Shown: one piece after another, positions 41,598 through 51,080 of the stretch
How the letters are laid out: each line of letters opens with the position of its first letter
How positions within the stretch are numbered: the stretch's first letter is position 1
Assembly: GCA_905612295.1 (NCBI GenBank)
Contig: CAJQRN010000013.1
Location: forward strand, 21,148-85,147
From: an uncultured Candidatus Nitrosopumilus sp.
GTDB taxonomy: Archaea; Thermoproteota; Nitrososphaeria; Nitrososphaerales; Nitrosopumilaceae
Length of the DNA stretch: 64,000 nt
Direction of reading: 5' to 3'
Notes under the pieces: generated by a model
The model's database searches: none
Told to the model about the DNA's origin: nothing
What the model saw: the letters and a program-made list of their open reading frames with translations, nothing else
Program-made: the position numbers and the translations under genes

Positions 41598-43547
41598 TTG
41601 CAACAAATCTCTAAATTTGAATTAGTTTCTGATTATTCTCCTACTGGTGATCAACCTCAAGCTATTGATGCTTTAGTTGATGGAGTTAAAAAAAAATCAG
41701 TCCAAACTTTACTTGGGGTTACTGGAAGTGGTAAGACTTTTTCAGTTGCCAATGTAATTGCTAGAACTGGTAAAAATACACTTGTAATATCTCATAACAA
41801 AACTCTTGCAGCACAACTTTATACAGAATTAAAACAATTTTTTCCAAAAAATAATGTTGGCTATTTTGTTTCTTATTATGATTATTATCAACCTGAAAGT
41901 TATCTACCTCAAACTGATACCTATATTGAAAAAGATACTCAGATTAATGAAAAAATTGAAAAATTGCGATTAGAAGCAACTGCAATGTTGCTATCTGGAG
42001 AACCTACAATCATTGTTTCAACTGTATCTTGTATCTATTCTCTTGGTAATCCTCAGGAATGGAAAGATTCTTCAATTCTAGTTAGTACTGGTGATGAAAT
42101 TAAACGAACTGATTTAATTCGAAAATTAGTTGATGCCCGATATGAAAGAAATGATGTTGAAGTTGCCCCTGGAAATTTTAGAGTAAAAGGGGATACAATT
42201 GATATCACTCCCGCATATTCTGAGGACATTGTTAGAATTTCTATGTTTGGCGATGAGATTGAAAAAATAACTTTACTTGATCATGTGTCCTTAAAAGAAA
42301 AAAAGAAAATAACTCAAATGACAATTTTTCCTGCAAAACATTATCTAATTGCTAAGGATGCTAGTAAAAGGGCTGTCGCATCAATTAGAGATGAACTAAA
42401 ACATCATTTGCCAACATTGAATGAACTTGAAAAACAACGTCTTGAGATGAGAACTAATTATGATTTAGAAATGATAGAGGAATTAGGTTATTGCTCTGGG
42501 ATTGAAAATTATTCGAGGCATTTTGATGGCCGTAGTGAAGGTGATAAAGCATATTGTTTAATGGATTTTTTTGGTGATGATTATCTTTTGGTGATTGATG
42601 AATCCCATGTCACATTACCACAATTACATGCAATGTACAAAGGTGATTATTCCCGAAAAGATAAACTTGTAACATATGGATTTAGATTACCTAGTGCATA
42701 TGATAATAGACCTTTAAAATTTGAAGAATTTGAAGAATATATTCAAAATACTATTTTTGTTTCAGCTACCCCTTCTGATTATGAAAAGAAAATATCTGCA
42801 AAAATTGTTGAACAATTAGTTCGTCCTACAGGCTTACTTGATCCACAAATTGAAATTAGACCTACTAAAGATCAAATGGATAATTTAATTTCTGAAATAA
42901 ATAAACGATGTAAGAATTCTGAACGGGTTTTAGTTACCACATTAACTAAAAGAATGGCTGAAGATTTAGCTGAATATCTCTCAAAAAAAGATGTTAAGGT
43001 TAGATACATGCATTCTGAAATTGATGGACTACAACGTACTGAAATTCTTCGTCAATTACGACTAGGCGAATTTGATGTTTTAGTTGGAATTAATCTTTTA
43101 CGTGAAGGTTTAGATATTCCTGAAGTTTCACTTGTGGCAATTTTAGATGCCGACAAGGAAGGTTTTTTGAGAAATTTTACTAGTTTAATTCAAACTTGTG
43201 GTAGAGCTGCAAGAAATGTATCTGGAACTGTAATAATGTATGCTGATACAAATACAAAATCTATGAAACATACTATTGATGAAACTACACGTCGTAGGAA
43301 AAAACAAATTTTATACAATCAAGAACATGGAATAACCCCTACAACAATTATGAAATCTGTACCTGAACAAGAAATTGTATTGGATGAATCTAAATTAAAA
43401 TCAATACATGATCTTAAAAATGATGTTATTGATTTAGATGCTCAAATGAAAAAATATTCTGAAGAATTAGATTTTGAACAAGCAATTTCTTGTAGAGATA
43501 GAATTAAAAGATTAGAAAAGGAGATTGAATATAAAAATGATAGATAA
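41598..43547 (+). CDS. uvrB: excinuclease ABC subunit B
   Basis: The 649-residue helicase-like subunit loads on damaged DNA and guides UvrC. Walker A is GVTGSGKT (40-47). The beta-hairpin YYDYYQPESYLPQTDTYIEKD follows at about residue 93. Other helicase motifs are VIDESHV, FVSATPSDYE and QTCGRAARN, and a C-terminal UVR motif FEQAISCRDRIKRLEKEI binds UvrC. It starts at TTG. The uvrA ATG lies inside its last codons. The subunit is bacterial in type; archaea that have uvrABC are thought to have gained it by transfer. Confidence 0.97.
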   Translation: MQQISKFELVSDYSPTGDQPQAIDALVDGVKKKSVQTLLGVTGSGKTFSVANVIARTGKNTLVISHNKTLAAQLYTELKQFFPKNNVGYFVSYYDYYQPESYLPQTDTYIEKDTQINEKIEKLRLEATAMLLSGEPTIIVSTVSCIYSLGNPQEWKDSSILVSTGDEIKRTDLIRKLVDARYERNDVEVAPGNFRVKGDTIDITPAYSEDIVRISMFGDEIEKITLLDHVSLKEKKKITQMTIFPAKHYLIAKDASKRAVASIRDELKHHLPTLNELEKQRLEMRTNYDLEMIEELGYCSGIENYSRHFDGRSEGDKAYCLMDFFGDDYLLVIDESHVTLPQLHAMYKGDYSRKDKLVTYGFRLPSAYDNRPLKFEEFEEYIQNTIFVSATPSDYEKKISAKIVEQLVRPTGLLDPQIEIRPTKDQMDNLISEINKRCKNSERVLVTTLTKRMAEDLAEYLSKKDVKVRYMHSEIDGLQRTEILRQLRLGEFDVLVGINLLREGLDIPEVSLVAILDADKEGFLRNFTSLIQTCGRAARNVSGTVIMYADTNTKSMKHTIDETTRRRKKQILYNQEHGITPTTIMKSVPEQEIVLDESKLKSIHDLKNDVIDLDAQMKKYSEELDFEQAISCRDRIKRLEKEIEYKNDR

Positions 43548-46362
43548 TAAATTAAAAATTAGAGGTGCTCGTCATCATAATTTAAAAAATATTGATGTTG
43601 ATATTCCAAAAAATAAATTAGTTGTAATTAGTGGTTTATCAGGTTCTGGAAAATCTACTTTAGCATTTGATACTATTTATGCTGAAGGGCAACGAAGATA
43701 TGTTGAATCTCTTTCTTCATACGCTCGTCAATTTTTGGAGATGATGGATAAACCTGATGTTGATTCTATTGACGGACTATCCCCTGCAATCGCAATTCAA
43801 CAAAAAACTACTAGTAAAAATCCACGTTCTACTGTTGGCACTACCACTGAAATTTATGATTACATGAGATTGCTTTTTGCTCGAATTGGGATTCCTCATT
43901 GTACAAATTGTAAAAGAAAAATATCTACACAATCTGTTGAAAGAATCTGTGATTCTGTTCTCAAAGATTTTTCGGGACAAAAAATATTAATTCTATCTCC
44001 GCTTATTCAAAGAAAAAAGGGCACCTATGAGAAACTCTTTGAGCAAATCAAAAAAGATGGATACTCTAGAATACGCCTAAATGGCGAAATTTTGAGCCTA
44101 GATGATGGTATTCCTCCTTTGGATAGACAGAAGTGGCATAGTATTGAAATTGTTGTGGATAGAATATCTACAAGTAAATCTGAAAGATCTAGAATTTTTG
44201 AGGCTATTCAAGCTGCAATTAAAGCATCAAAAGGTGACGTGATGATCTCATCAGATAAATCTGAAAAAATCTTTTCACAAAATAATGCTTGTCCTCATTG
44301 TGGATTAACAATTGGTGAATTAGAACCTAGAAATTTTTCCTTTAACTCTCCTTTTGGATTGTGTAAAACATGTAATGGATTGGGAGTTAAAATGGAGTTT
44401 GATCCTGCTTTAGTAATTCCTGATAAATCTAAATCTATTTTAGAAGGTGCCATTGTTCCTTGGAGTGGAAGATTTTCTGCATTCAGAAGACAAGCATTGA
44501 GAACTGTTGGTGAAAAATTTGGATTTGATTTAATGACTCCCATTGAAAAAATAAAACCAAAACATTTTGAAATTATTTTACATGGCACTTCTGATTTAAT
44601 TGATTTTCAATATAGTTCTAAATCTGGAGACTCCTCATGGAAATATACTAATGCATTTGAGGGTGTACTTGTCAACCTTCAACGTGTTTTTGTAGAAACT
44701 GATTCTGAATCCAAACGTGAATGGCTTAAACAGTTTATGCGTGATACTCATTGTACCACATGTGATGGTAAAAAACTAAAACCTGAATCCCTTGCAGTTA
44801 CAATTAATGATTTAGGAATAATGGATGTATGTGATTTATCTATTACTAATTGCTTTGATTTTTTTTCTAATTTGAAATTAACTGAAACTGAGCAACATAT
44901 TGCAAGAGATATTCTTAAGGAAATTAAAGAACGCTTAGAGTTTTTAATTAATGTGGGTCTAAATTATCTTACATTAAATCGCCTTAGTTCTACATTGTCT
45001 GGTGGTGAATCTCAAAGAATTAGATTGGCTACTCAAATTGGTTCTAATCTTACTGGCGTTTTGTATGTACTTGATGAACCTACAATTGGATTACATCAAC
45101 GCGACAATGCACGGTTAATTAAAACGCTAAATAAGCTACGAAATCTTGGTAATACTGTCATTGTTGTGGAGCATGACGAGGAAGTTATACGAAATTCAGA
45201 TTGGATAATTGATTTAGGTCCTGGGGCTGGAGTACATGGTGGAAATATAGTTTTTGAAGGAACCATCAAAAAAATCTTACAGACAACTAAATCTGTAACC
45301 GGAACTTACCTTAAAGATAATTCTTTAATTATTTTAAAAAATAAAATTCGTAAACCTGACGGTTCATTAATTATTAAAGGTGCATCTGAAAATAATTTAA
45401 AAAATATTGATGTTGAAATTCCTTTAGGACTTTTTGTATCTGTAACTGGTGTATCCGGTTCTGGAAAATCTACTTTAATCAATGACATTTTACTCAAAAG
45501 CCTAGAAAATCATTTTTCTAAAACTCATATTAGATCTGGTGATCATAAAGAAATTTCTGGCTTAGATAATATAGATAAAGTAATTGCTATTGATCAATCT
45601 CCTATTGGTAGAACCCCTCGTTCAAACCCTGCAACCTACATTGGTGCTTTCACTCCTATACGTGAATTATATTCTAACACTGCTTTATCCAAAGAACGTG
45701 GATACAAACCAGGACAATTTTCATTTAATGTTGCTGATGGAAGATGCTTTGCATGTGAGGGTGATGGTGTTAAAAAAATTGAAATGCAATTTCTATCTGA
45801 TGTATATGTAAAGTGTGATGAATGTAAAGGAAAAAGATATAATTCTGAAACATTATCTGTGTTATACAAAGGAAAAAATGTTTCTGATGTTTTACAAATG
45901 ACTGTTTACGAAGCATTAACTTTTTTTGAAAATATCCCTTCAATTCAAAGAAAACTACAAACTGTTAACGATGTTGGTTTAGGATATATCAAACTTGGAC
46001 AATCATCTACTACATTGTCTGGTGGTGAGGCTCAACGTGTAAAACTTGCTTCTGAATTGTCTAAACGCGGTACTGGGAAGACTCTGTATATTCTTGATGA
46101 ACCTACCACTGGATTACATTTTGCTGACGTTCAAAAATTATTGGATGTTTTAAACCGGTTAGTAAATCTTGGAAATACTGTTGTTGTAATTGAGCATAAT
46201 ATGGATATCATCAAAAATTCAGATTGGTTAATTGATTTAGGACCTGAAGGTGGGGATGAAGGGGGTCGTATTGTGACTATTGGTACCCCTTCTGATGTTT
46301 CAAAATCACCTGGAAGCTATACTGGAAAATATTTAAAAAAATTATTGAAAAATGACGTTTGA
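43537..46362 (+). CDS. uvrA: excinuclease ABC subunit A
   Basis: The 941-residue ABC-type ATPase recognises distortions in DNA. The two ATPase halves have Walker A GLSGSGKSTL and GVSGSGKSTL, and signature sequences TLSGGESQRIRLA and TLSGGEAQRVKLA. Zinc modules are the CPHCG and CKTCNG pairs in the first half and CFACEGDG/CDECKG in the second. ATG at 43537 overlaps uvrB's 3' end and yields MIDNKLKIRGARHHNLKN, the classic start. Overlap with both neighbours shows a tight operon. Confidence 0.97.
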   Translation: MIDNKLKIRGARHHNLKNIDVDIPKNKLVVISGLSGSGKSTLAFDTIYAEGQRRYVESLSSYARQFLEMMDKPDVDSIDGLSPAIAIQQKTTSKNPRSTVGTTTEIYDYMRLLFARIGIPHCTNCKRKISTQSVERICDSVLKDFSGQKILILSPLIQRKKGTYEKLFEQIKKDGYSRIRLNGEILSLDDGIPPLDRQKWHSIEIVVDRISTSKSERSRIFEAIQAAIKASKGDVMISSDKSEKIFSQNNACPHCGLTIGELEPRNFSFNSPFGLCKTCNGLGVKMEFDPALVIPDKSKSILEGAIVPWSGRFSAFRRQALRTVGEKFGFDLMTPIEKIKPKHFEIILHGTSDLIDFQYSSKSGDSSWKYTNAFEGVLVNLQRVFVETDSESKREWLKQFMRDTHCTTCDGKKLKPESLAVTINDLGIMDVCDLSITNCFDFFSNLKLTETEQHIARDILKEIKERLEFLINVGLNYLTLNRLSSTLSGGESQRIRLATQIGSNLTGVLYVLDEPTIGLHQRDNARLIKTLNKLRNLGNTVIVVEHDEEVIRNSDWIIDLGPGAGVHGGNIVFEGTIKKILQTTKSVTGTYLKDNSLIILKNKIRKPDGSLIIKGASENNLKNIDVEIPLGLFVSVTGVSGSGKSTLINDILLKSLENHFSKTHIRSGDHKEISGLDNIDKVIAIDQSPIGRTPRSNPATYIGAFTPIRELYSNTALSKERGYKPGQFSFNVADGRCFACEGDGVKKIEMQFLSDVYVKCDECKGKRYNSETLSVLYKGKNVSDVLQMTVYEALTFFENIPSIQRKLQTVNDVGLGYIKLGQSSTTLSGGEAQRVKLASELSKRGTGKTLYILDEPTTGLHFADVQKLLDVLNRLVNLGNTVVVIEHNMDIIKNSDWLIDLGPEGGDEGGRIVTIGTPSDVSKSPGSYTGKYLKKLLKNDV

Positions 46363-47938
46363 TATTTCTAAAATAATTATTCCTACTGACCCTGGTATTT
46401 ATTTAATGAAAGATTCTGATAAAAAAATTATCTATATTGGGAAAGCAAAAAATTTGAAAAACCGTGTTCGTTCTTATTTCAATAAAAACCAAAATTATAA
46501 AACTCAAAAATTAGTTGAAAATATTTTTGAGATCGAATTTGTTTTAACTGATAATGAAAGTGAAGCTTTTCTTTTAGAATCTAACATGATTAAAAAATAT
46601 AGACCTCGATTTAATATTGAATTAAAAGATCAACAGCGATACACGTACTTACGATTATCTGATGAAAAATTTCCTCGATTACTAGTTGCTCGACGAACAA
46701 GAGACGGCAAATTTTTAGGAAAAGGAAAATTCTATGGGCCTTTTACTCAGGGAAGTTCAAAATTACTTACAATTGGAACTTTACGAAAAGCATTTCAAAT
46801 AAGAATTTGTAAAACTCTACCAAAAAAAGTATGTCTTGAATATCATTTGGGTAACTGTGAAGGTCCTTGTGAATTTAAGAGTGCAGAAGAAAAATATCCT
46901 GAACATGTAAACAAATTGGAGGCTGTTCTTAAGGGTAAAAATGATACTAAAATTTTTACAAAAAAATTAGAAGATGAAATGTACCAGGCTGCTGAATCTC
47001 AACAATTTGAGCGTGCAAAAGATATTCGTGATACCCTAATTAGGCTTGGAAGTCTTCAAACTAAACAAAAAATGGAATATGTCAAAAATTCTGATGAAGA
47101 ATATTTTGGTATTGGAATTCAAGAACAAACTGCAACAATCATGAATTTTAGAATGATTAATGGAGTAATCCGAGATAGCGATAAATTCTTTTTTGATTTA
47201 GTCGGCGATAATTCATTTTCAAATTTTCTTTATCAATATTATTCTACACATAAAATCCCAAAATTTATTATTCTTAATGAACTTCCTGAAAATCAAGAAT
47301 TACTAGAATCGTTATTATCTAAACAATCTGGATTTACTGTAAAAATTATGACTCCAACTAGAGGTAAGAAAAATGATATTATGAATTTAATTTTAAAAAA
47401 TATTCAATTAATTCATTCAAAAGGTGCTAACCCTGGATTAGTTGAATTACAAGAAATTCTAAATTTGCCTACACTACCTAACATCATTGAATGTTTTGAT
47501 ATTTCTAATCATGGTGCTGAATTTGCTGTTGGTTCTATGTCTAGTTTTGTAGGCGGAATTCCAAACAAATCTGGATATAGAAAATTCAAAATTAAAACAA
47601 TCACTGGAAGAGATGATTTTGGAATGATTGGAGAAATTATTAAAAGAAGATATTATCGATTGCTTGAAGAAAATTCTACACTACCTGATCTGATTCTAAT
47701 TGATGGTGGCAAAGGACAATTAAGTGCAGCTTTGAAATCTTTAGAATCTCTTGGAATAAAACTACCTTGCATATCTTTAGCAAAAGAAAATGAAGAAGTT
47801 TATCTTCCAAAAACTAAAGATCCTATTGTAATTCCTAAACATAAAGAATCATTAAAAATTTTACAATATGCTCGAGATGAAACTCATAGGTTTGGTGTTG
47901 CATACAATCGAACTATACGTAAAAATCAAATAAAATAG
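46352..47938 (+). CDS. uvrC: excinuclease ABC subunit C (short form)
   Basis: The 528-residue nuclease makes both incisions. GIY-YIG is at residues 15-17 and 28-30 with a conserved RVRSYF; four cysteines (CKTLPKKVCLEYHLGNCEGPC) bind an iron-sulfur or zinc centre; UVR motif QFERAKDIRDTLIRL follows; the RNase H-like 5' nuclease has ECFDISNHGAEFAVGSMSSFV and LILIDGGKGQLSAA. It ends after ILQYARDETHRFGVAYNRTIRKNQIK, where bacterial proteins continue into tandem helix-hairpin-helix motifs; these are absent. uvrA and uvrC overlap by 11 bases. Confidence 0.95.
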   Translation: MTFDISKIIIPTDPGIYLMKDSDKKIIYIGKAKNLKNRVRSYFNKNQNYKTQKLVENIFEIEFVLTDNESEAFLLESNMIKKYRPRFNIELKDQQRYTYLRLSDEKFPRLLVARRTRDGKFLGKGKFYGPFTQGSSKLLTIGTLRKAFQIRICKTLPKKVCLEYHLGNCEGPCEFKSAEEKYPEHVNKLEAVLKGKNDTKIFTKKLEDEMYQAAESQQFERAKDIRDTLIRLGSLQTKQKMEYVKNSDEEYFGIGIQEQTATIMNFRMINGVIRDSDKFFFDLVGDNSFSNFLYQYYSTHKIPKFIILNELPENQELLESLLSKQSGFTVKIMTPTRGKKNDIMNLILKNIQLIHSKGANPGLVELQEILNLPTLPNIIECFDISNHGAEFAVGSMSSFVGGIPNKSGYRKFKIKTITGRDDFGMIGEIIKRRYYRLLEENSTLPDLILIDGGKGQLSAALKSLESLGIKLPCISLAKENEEVYLPKTKDPIVIPKHKESLKILQYARDETHRFGVAYNRTIRKNQIK

Positions 47939-47960
47939 AAAAAAGGAAAAATTTTTTTTG
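47939..47960. terminator. A-rich/T-rich bidirectional end
   Basis: A run of A (interrupted by GG) is followed by eight T residues between the convergent ends of uvrC and the cupredoxin gene. T-rich tracts end transcription in archaea, and the arrangement could serve both strands. No deep hairpin is present. Confidence 0.35.
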
Positions 47961-47962
47961 GG

Positions 47963-48598
47963 TTAGTTAACTGTAACACTACCGACCATCCAAGGATGGA
48001 CCATACAGAAGTAATCGTAACTACCTGCATCATTGAATGTGAATGAATAATCCAATCCTGCCATTAGTAGACTGCTGTCAAATACTCCAGATGGACCCTC
48101 TGATGGACTACCACCTGTTACTGTATGAGCTGCGTTGTCTACGTTATCCCATTGTACTGTATCTCCAGTACTAATGGTGATGTCTTGTGGTAGGTAACAT
48201 GCATTAGATGTTTCACATCCTGGTGCTCCACTTCCCATTGCAGTTTCCACGATGTGTGTTTGTGGACCTGCGTTAGCTGCTACTGATGCTTTAGCTTGTA
48301 TTGCTGCTGCTTTAGCATCTGCTTCTGCTCTTGCTTCTGCTGCTTTAGAATCTGCTCTTGCTTCTGCTGCTTCGGCTCCTGCTGCTGCTGCTGCTTCTGC
48401 TCTTGCTTCTGCTGCTGCTTCGGCTCTTGCTTCTGCTTTAAGTTCAGCTTTTAATTCGGCTTTTGCATCTACTGCATCGGTATTCATTTGCTGTGTCGGT
48501 GCTGCATTATCGGCAGAATTTGCCACTGCTACAACTCCAACTGCAATTAATACTACTGCTAAAGTAACTACAATTGCTATTTTGTCTATGCTTGCCAT
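47963..48598 (-). CDS. membrane-anchored cupredoxin with alanine-rich stalk
   Basis: The 211-residue protein has an N-terminal membrane anchor or signal (about residues 5-28, IAIVVTLAVVLIAVGVVAVA), a 60-residue helical stalk (about 45-105) made of A, E, K, R and D, and a C-terminal blue-copper domain. Copper ligands are H158 (DNAAHTV), C198, H201 and M204 (FCMVHPWM). Cysteines at 128 and 134 may bond. Such plastocyanin-like proteins replace cytochromes in electron transfer in ammonia-oxidising archaea. Confidence 0.9.
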   Translation of the reverse strand: MASIDKIAIVVTLAVVLIAVGVVAVANSADNAAPTQQMNTDAVDAKAELKAELKAEARAEAAAEARAEAAAAAGAEAAEARADSKAAEARAEADAKAAAIQAKASVAANAGPQTHIVETAMGSGAPGCETSNACYLPQDITISTGDTVQWDNVDNAAHTVTGGSPSEGPSGVFDSSLLMAGLDYSFTFNDAGSYDYFCMVHPWMVGSVTVN

Positions 48599-48837
48599 AA
48601 TTGATCAATTCCTAGATGGATAGTAAATAAATCTAATCGTTCATTTTTTACTAATACTAACAAATTTGCCATAATTATTTACTTCAGAGACTGTTTTTAG
48701 ATATTTTTGAAATATTTACATGAATTTGAAACATCTTTTGCAATTTTCATATGATCGCTGTAATTTAACATTGACTGTTGTTAATCTTGTTTAACAATAA
48801 TTGGTTTTATGGTTTATTGTTTTAATTAAATTTGTAA

Positions 48838-48894
48838 TTACAATTGAGAGATCTCACCGAGTAACTTCTCGTTTTCGGTCTTAATCTCTTTCAT
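48838..48894 (-). other. short frame or structured tail after the gene at 48891
   Basis: On the minus strand ATGA joins the stop of the 127-residue gene to an 18-codon frame (MKEIKTENEKLLGEISQL). The same bases form a stem: AGAGAT/ATCTCT with an inner ACCGA/TCGGT. This may be a tiny translated tail, an RNA structure or a frameshifted continuation of the coiled-coil end of the gene. The three cannot be separated by reading alone. Confidence 0.35.
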
Positions 48895-49274
48895 TCTAAT
48901 TCTTTTGTAGCTAAGTTGTTTTCTAAATTTATTATTTCAAATTCTACTTTTAGTTTTCTTTGTTTTATGAACATTTGAATAAATTTTATTTTATTTTTAA
49001 TGAAATCATCATCTGCAATTATTTTTAATTTTAAATGTTCATACATTATTTTTTCATCTAATTTTATTTTTATGATATCTTCATTTTTTATGATAAATGT
49101 TCCAATCCCCCAAAATAACGCTGCATGCAATGCAACATATTTTGATTGTATTTTTGTAATTTTATTTTTATGATTTTCTGTATGTTTTCTACTTTGAGTC
49201 ATTACTGCCTCATTTGTTTGAATTATCCATGAAATATTGTTAAAATTACCGTCTAAGTATAGAATGTGTTCCAT
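48891..49274 (-). CDS. hypothetical protein, 127 aa
   Basis: The 127-residue protein begins MEHILYLDGNFNNISWIIQTNEAVMTQSRKHTENHKNKITKIQSKYVALHAALFWGIGTFIIKNEDIIKIKLDEKIMYEHL, mixing strands and helices, and ends in long helices of coiled-coil type (KFIQMFIKQRKLKVEFEIINLENNLATKELE). The start resembles RNase H-like folds that hold a D-x-N (YLDGNFNN), but no full set of catalytic acids is visible. Its stop overlaps the short frame at 48838-48894. Confidence 0.6.
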   Translation of the reverse strand: MEHILYLDGNFNNISWIIQTNEAVMTQSRKHTENHKNKITKIQSKYVALHAALFWGIGTFIIKNEDIIKIKLDEKIMYEHLKLKIIADDDFIKNKIKFIQMFIKQRKLKVEFEIINLENNLATKELE

Positions 49275-49350
49275 TTGTCAACCAAAAAATTCTCTTTAGT
49301 CTATATCTTTTGAATACTCCGTTTATGATCATAGTTTAAAATGTGTACAT

Positions 49351-49557
49351 ATGATCGAATCACAGGCATTCTTTTCAAAAATGGTTGATGAATTAGTTGA
49401 ATTTTCTGAGCATGATCCAGAATTATCCGATGGAATAAAGTGGTTGGACAATCAGGCTCAACAAAAAGGTATCACATTTTATGATATGGTTTTTGAAGTT
49501 TTATACAAACATGATGTTAATTCTAAGGCAAAGGAATGGCTTAGTACAAGAAATTAG
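49351..49557 (+). CDS. small hypothetical protein (68 aa)
   Basis: The product MIESQAFFSKMVDELVEFSEHDPELSDGIKWLDNQAQQKGITFYDMVFEVLYKHDVNSKAKEWLSTRN is helical and acidic with several aromatic residues, suggesting a compact helical fold. The stop lies three bases from the end of the convergent citrate synthase gene. No family recognised; a TATA-like stretch (TTTAAAATGTGTACATATG) precedes the start. Confidence 0.6.
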   Translation: MIESQAFFSKMVDELVEFSEHDPELSDGIKWLDNQAQQKGITFYDMVFEVLYKHDVNSKAKEWLSTRN

Positions 49558-49560
49558 TAA

Positions 49561-50724
49561 TTATTTTCTTAAATCTAACTCTTTGTATTCGCATCCTTCA
49601 GGCCCACAATATTTTCCTACATACACCGCTTTTGGTCTATAGAGTGCTGTTTTTGGTGCAGCTTCTGCAAATTTTTCTTCAATGATGTGTGCTGCCCATC
49701 CTACAACTCTTGAAATTGCAAAAATTGGAGTGTTAAGGTCCATTGGAATTTTTAGCATATAGTAAATTGATGCACTATACAAATCTACATTTGGATAAAT
49801 GTCCTTATTCTTTTGTAATTTCATTTCAGATATTGTTGCAGTTTCAATTTTTTCAGTTCTTTCAAACCATGGTTCCTTACCTTTAGCAGCTAATTTTCTT
49901 GATAATTCTTTTAAAACTTGTGCTCTAGGATCATATGTTTTGTATACTGCATGTCCCATTCCCATAATTTTTTCTCCTTGCATTAATTTCTCTTTTATCC
50001 ATGATTGCACATTATCAATTTGAGAAATTTCTAATAGCATTTTCATTACTTCTGTATTTGCACCTCCATGTAATTCGCCACTGAGTGCCCCGATTGCTGC
50101 ACTTGCTGCTGAATACATGTGTGCTCTTGTTGATGCCACTTGCCTTGCTGTAAATGTCGATGCGTTAAATGTATGATCTGCATGCAATATTAAGCAGGTA
50201 TCAAATATTTTTTCAACTTCAATATCTGGTTTTTCCCCTGACATCATGTATAGAAAATTTGCAGCGTGACTCAATGATGGATCTGGATTAATCACTTCTA
50301 AACTATTTCTAATCCTTTGCCAACTTGCAATTATCGTTGGAACTTTTGCAATTAGATTTATTGCTTTATCATAACTTGCTTCTTTACTGGAAAATTCTTC
50401 ATCATAATACCCTGCAAGTGCTGATACAAATGCTTGAAGCATATCCATAGGATCTGCATCCTTTCTCCAATTCTCCATATTTTTTTGCATTTGTTTTGGT
50501 ATTTCTCTGGCTTCGATTAATTTTGTATTAAATTCATTTAATTGATTCTTAGTTGGTAGACTATCATAAATTAGCAAATATGCTGTTTCTTCAAAAGTTG
50601 AATTTTTTGTGAGATCTAAGATATCAAATCCTCGATAAATTAATTTTCCTTTTCCACCATCAATATTTGATATTTTGGTATCTGCTACCTCTATTCCTCT
50701 AAGTCCTATATTTTTGGTTTCCAT
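49561..50724 (-). CDS. gltA: citrate synthase
   Basis: The 387-residue enzyme condenses acetyl-CoA and oxaloacetate. Key motifs are SGELHGGANTEVMKML (first histidine), MGMGHAVYKTYDPRAQ (second histidine) and the aspartate-bearing NVDLYSASIYYMLKIP stretch, with arginines near RPKAVY. The N-terminal GLRGIEVADTKISNIDGGKGKLIYRGFDI is that of the archaeal/bacterial short type. In this lineage it feeds the oxidative or biosynthetic citric acid pathway together with sucCD. Confidence 0.95.
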   Translation of the reverse strand: METKNIGLRGIEVADTKISNIDGGKGKLIYRGFDILDLTKNSTFEETAYLLIYDSLPTKNQLNEFNTKLIEAREIPKQMQKNMENWRKDADPMDMLQAFVSALAGYYDEEFSSKEASYDKAINLIAKVPTIIASWQRIRNSLEVINPDPSLSHAANFLYMMSGEKPDIEVEKIFDTCLILHADHTFNASTFTARQVASTRAHMYSAASAAIGALSGELHGGANTEVMKMLLEISQIDNVQSWIKEKLMQGEKIMGMGHAVYKTYDPRAQVLKELSRKLAAKGKEPWFERTEKIETATISEMKLQKNKDIYPNVDLYSASIYYMLKIPMDLNTPIFAISRVVGWAAHIIEEKFAEAAPKTALYRPKAVYVGKYCGPEGCEYKELDLRK

Positions 50725-50841
50725 AATGAGCCTATCAAAATTCTTCTATTATGTTTTTTCCAAAATTATGTCTACTAAATTTACCAATTAGTCTAATATG
50801 GCAACTTTTGTTCATAAATTTCAATTTTTAATTAAAAATTA

Positions 50842-51024
50842 ATGAATGCTGAAGAACGTAAAAATTTACAACAGTTAGATGAATTGGTCTTAAATGCTTC
50901 TCCTGAAGAATTAGAAAAAATTCAAGAAATTGATTATCAAACTCAACTTGATGGTGAGTCATTCTACCATATTTATGTAAATTCTGATTCATTAATTTCT
51001 CCTAGTATTGAAAAATCTTTTTAA
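50842..51024 (+). CDS. small acidic protein (60 aa)
   Basis: The 60-residue product MNAEERKNLQQLDELVLNASPEELEKIQEIDYQTQLDGESFYHIYVNSDSLISPSIEKSF is acidic, with two helices and a serine-rich end. No metal or membrane features. It starts at ATG 50842 in a TATA-like context (TTTTTAATTAAAAATTAATG). It lies 56 bases upstream of the DHH gene on the same strand. No family recognised. Confidence 0.55.
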   Translation: MNAEERKNLQQLDELVLNASPEELEKIQEIDYQTQLDGESFYHIYVNSDSLISPSIEKSF

Positions 51025-51080
51025 AAATTATATTTTTATTTTCTTCATTTAAATGAGGGTATCTGATATTTGATAATATA

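Noticed and set aside
48252-48623. Plus-strand alanine/serine-rich frame opposite the cupredoxin
   Set aside because: It is a shadow of the alanine-rich stalk on the minus strand, and the cupredoxin domain is unmistakable.
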